From Vanilla planifolia (taxonomy: Eukaryota > Streptophyta > Magnoliopsida > Asparagales > Orchidaceae), in the NCBI GenBank assembly GCA_023846275.1, contig CM043865.1, forward strand, positions 6,374,068 to 6,438,067: 64,000 nt of DNA. The letters are read 5' to 3'. Under the pieces are notes generated by a model, which saw nothing but the letters and a program-made list of their open reading frames with translations, searched no databases and was not told the origin of the DNA. Positions 60,645 to 64,000 of the stretch are shown one piece after another. A program made the position numbers and the translations under genes. Every line of letters starts with the position of its first letter. Positions within the stretch are counted from its first letter, which is position 1.

Positions 60645-63600
60645 AACATCACCATGTAATCCAATACTCTCCTTGAAGATGAGTCACAACTATGTAATAT
60701 AACACTATCCATTATATCATAAAATTATTCTCATCAAGTCTATTCAATTTAACACATTTATACTAATTCAAACCACACTAATAACCATTATCTAGGTATT
60801 CTTAGTATTTTGTCAAATCCTTTAATTAATGTCTAGAATATCTTACCAAAACCATCTGCTACACAATCGATTAATCATTGTCATTAGTCTTATACTTTAA
60901 GACCACCTTGTCCATAGACCTATGCTTGAGCTCCCACTCAAGTTCATATTCTTAGGTTTAACGTGAAGCATAGTTTCCCATGGAGCACATTTTACAAGCC
61001 TGGGTTCAAATAATATCCACCTATGACTCTTTGCTATCAAAACAGACTTGAGCCACAGTGCCCCTTCAACAGTGTCTCTCGAGCCACCAACACAAATCCT
61101 TAGACAACCATCTAGTGTAATAAATTTTGGCTTATAAGAATGGGTAGGGTTGCTCAGTGTCTTAATAACCATGTCATGGCTAGGGTTTAGCCACAATCAT
61201 AAGGTCAAATAATTCCCTTGGTTAAGCTTAGTATCCCTTTTTAAGGCAAAAACCAAGCCCTCTAACCTATAACATGCTCAAAGGATCACTAAGTATCAAA
61301 GTTCTCCGATTAATCTGATGAACTTTTCATAGGATTTTGGTCAATATAAATTAAGATCTAAAGACTAAGCTAAAGTTAGACCTACCTTACTTGGTCTAAC
61401 CAACATTTAAATTAATACTAACTCATTTTTGCTCAAGCTACATGATCCTTACCTCACTTCAAATTATCACTTAATAGTTTCCATTTTGAGTTAAATTAAC
61501 ATGCAAATTGATGAATTTATGACGTTATAATACTTACACGATTACCATGCGGTGTTTGTATAATAAAAAAATCTTATTTGATAAATTATGCACATTACAT
61601 TATGATTTCTTCTCTCACCTAATTGTTCCAAATGATCTTCTATTATTGTATTGTATAATCCTTATAATAAATTAATTTAGTTTTTATTTAATTAATAAAA
61701 TTAAGAAAAAATAACTTATCTTGGTTAGAAGAAAAAATAACTTAATAAAAGTTTGTGTTTTGCTTTTTGGTTTTGATCTTGTATTGACGGCATTATGTGC
61801 CATGTTTATGTTGCTTTTTTGGTTTGTTATGAACATGTGGATCTTTGATTTTTTTTAGTGTTTTTCACCTACTGATTGTGTAGCAAAAGCTTATTATAAT
61901 TAGTGTGTAAGGTTAGTCTTTGATAAGGGGTGGGCATAAGCCTTGGTGTTAGGCAAACCACCTAAAATTCCTCTTACCATTTAATATTTTTACTCTCTCA
62001 TAAAGTTTTCTAAAACTAATCAAGAGCTTTCTGAAAAAGGCTTTCTTGTATAAATAACTATAATTACAAAGATTGAAATCTTAGCTTATGTTGAAATTTT
62101 ATAAGGCATAATTCACTCCTTTATAAAAGGCCATATTTTTCACATTACATTAGATATCATATTCTTTCATATTAGCAACTATATCATGATTATATGAGAT
62201 TTCAATACACTCATAGAAGTGAAAAGAATTTTTAAATCATATATCTCATTTATGAACAATATGACTCCATCTTCATTATATTCACATATGTGCATTGTTT
62301 ATTATGAGATCTTTATTAAAAGTTATTTAGATGATTGCATTATTTATATTCCTAATGATTGAATAGTTAATCTGGTCTCATTTTGTTTTATTAACTCTTA
62401 AAAAATTTATTTCATTGCATATCATTATATTTATGAAATTACTTTTAAAGTTACATAAACATTTTATATTCTTATCCAGTACAAAAATTATTTAGATAAT
62501 ATTTTATGTGTTAAGAATAATATGCATTATAATAATTCCACTCTTGTTCAAACTAAGTTGCATTTTATAGTGCTTGGCATATTAATTATGTTATTTCTAT
62601 CAGTTCAAATGATAAACACATTATTTTATGCTTATCAATAATATTTTTTATTGATTATATCACTTAATAGAAAACTAAATAATTTCTTTCATATGAATTG
62701 GAGCTTATTGAATCTTCTAAAATTGCTCCACTTAAACTCTATTATTCTTAAAACTAAAATAACTTCTAAACTTGATCCACCTCAGTCTAATCTCCTTAAT
62801 ACAAAGCTAACTTCAAAACATGAGCCTTTTAAACATAATTTACCTTTGTTTATTTATGTTGTGCTTGAATTAAATGAGCTATGAAAAGAAGAATCATTTG
62901 AATCTGTGTTTCATCCTTCTCACCAATTTCAACTCCATTACTAAGTATTAAAATACTTTTCTATATATGTTTATTTATAGTTATTCTAACTTTATTTTGC
63001 ACAAAATGCTTGATCTAATTTTTAATTTAGAAAATTTTTTCCATTTATTAGTGCACATCAAGATCATCGATTTAATTTATGAGTGTAAGAAGCAAAAAGT
63101 ACTCAATTAGAAGCTGAAATTTTGTATGTTCATACCATTAGAAGAGTTAATCAGGAGATATACTAAATTAGATTCTTTAAGTTTTCATGTTGCAAGACTA
63201 TTAAGTGAATTAATCAAGAGATGTACTGATTTAGATTTTTTGAACTTTCATGATTAAATCACTTGATGATTTAATCATGACATGTACATAGGTGGCTTGT
63301 CTGACATTTTCTGTAGTCAGACAATTTGACCTAATTACTAAGATAGGCCTAAAGATATTTGAAAGAGAAATGGAGCATTGAGCAAAAGTTAGTAATTCTG
63401 AACAAATTACATAGAAAAGTGGATATTTTTTATAAATTGTGTAGTAATTTCTTATTTAGGACACGTAAGACAGAGGAAAGTGCTAGATAGATCATTCTAG
63501 AGAAACTAAACTTTTAGATAAGTTAGATAGGTAAAATTAAAGTACTCATGATATAAGTAGGTTCCTATTATGTAATTTTGAAATACACTGCTATGAATAT

Positions 63601-64000
63601 GATAACATAACATCAAATATACATATGTTTTAATCATATATAGCATGTTATTAATAACATATGATTATATGTACGTGAAATGAAGCCTATATATTTGTAT
63701 ATTGTATTTGTTTTATAAGTACCAAAAGATGAAATATAGAAATATGGATGATGATAAGAAAAGAAAATAATCAATGTGATTAGGCTATAAGAACCTGATA
63801 ATCTATTTTATGATATGATATAAAATGAAAAAATAATATATTCTTTGTAACATTATCCCATGGCTTAATATTATGATGAGATAAATTGACATTACTAAAA
63901 CTTAGTGTAGGGTTTTAATAAATAAATTAGAATTAGTCCTTATTCTCAACCATTGCTATCACTTTATTTGAGGTCTTAATAAGTTGTTCACCATTGTGCT
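60645..64000 (+). mobile_element. LTR-element copy B of the long dispersed repeat (runs off the window)
   Basis: It aligns with 34728-35581 and then, without a gap, with 38107-40625. It carries the ggggtgggcataagcc...aaaccacctaaaa motif at 61926-61966 and an LTR-like end ttaca at 62149 followed by ttagatatcat. It lacks both the 2.5 kb segment and the 26-base duplication of copy A. Short frames such as 62651-62884 are present in both copies but do not match any retroelement protein I know. The element continues past the end of the window. Confidence 0.65.

Noticed and set aside
62651..62884. 77-residue frame in copy B
   Set aside because: It is also found in part in copy A but broken there, has AT-rich composition, and has no recognisable motif.

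Overview
The window looks like nuclear DNA of a flowering plant. It is very AT-rich and almost free of open reading frames. It holds plant-type single-exon cystatin-like genes with signal peptides, a plant L1 LINE whose ORF1 has a DUF4283 domain and whose ORF2 carries an RNase H domain, relics of Ty1/copia and Ty3/gypsy elements, and the 5' end of a plant prolidase gene with intact splice sites. I cannot place it below angiosperms from sequence alone. Layout: 0-4.8 kb is AT-rich spacer, an inverted copy of a local repeat (3.4-4.0) and cystatin-like gene 1 (minus, 4232-4594). 4.8-6.7 is a decayed Ty3/gypsy integrase end plus LTR (minus). 8.1-8.6 is a possible MITE and 8.9-9.4 a copia reverse transcriptase relic (plus). 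9.5-11.8 is a tandem pair of the ~1.2 kb repeat and 12.2-13.1 a copia pol relic (minus). 15.69-~21.49 is an almost intact L1 LINE (minus), followed by a possible cystatin exon fragment (minus) and cystatin-like gene 2 (plus, 21935-22309). 23.3-28.9 is a gutted copia element with PBS, gag relic and two LTRs. 29.7-29.9 is a 5'-truncated LINE tail with target-site duplication. 30.09-31.12 is a prolidase 5' gene fragment (pseudogene). 32.0-33.8 is an LTR remnant. 34.7-40.6 and 60.6-64.0 are two copies of one LTR-element family, the first broken by a 2.5 kb segment. 43.9-44.7 is a diverged relative of that family, 49.2-50.9 a decayed LTR, 53.1-54.9 and 58.09-60.0 two LTRs of one family. The last of these is a clean solo LTR with a 5-bp target-site duplication. 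The only plausible working host genes are the two small secreted cystatin-like proteins. They point away from each other (head to head), about 17 kb apart, with the LINE and other repeats filling the gap. A third, exon-sized fragment in the same style sits between the LINE and gene 2, so the locus may be a small, expanding and decaying cluster. I found no prokaryote-like or multi-gene system and no convincing new biological system. The best leads are the divergent cystatin-like family, the captured prolidase 5' end, and the nested transposon history. All calls come from reading translations and sequence alignments by eye; no searches were run.
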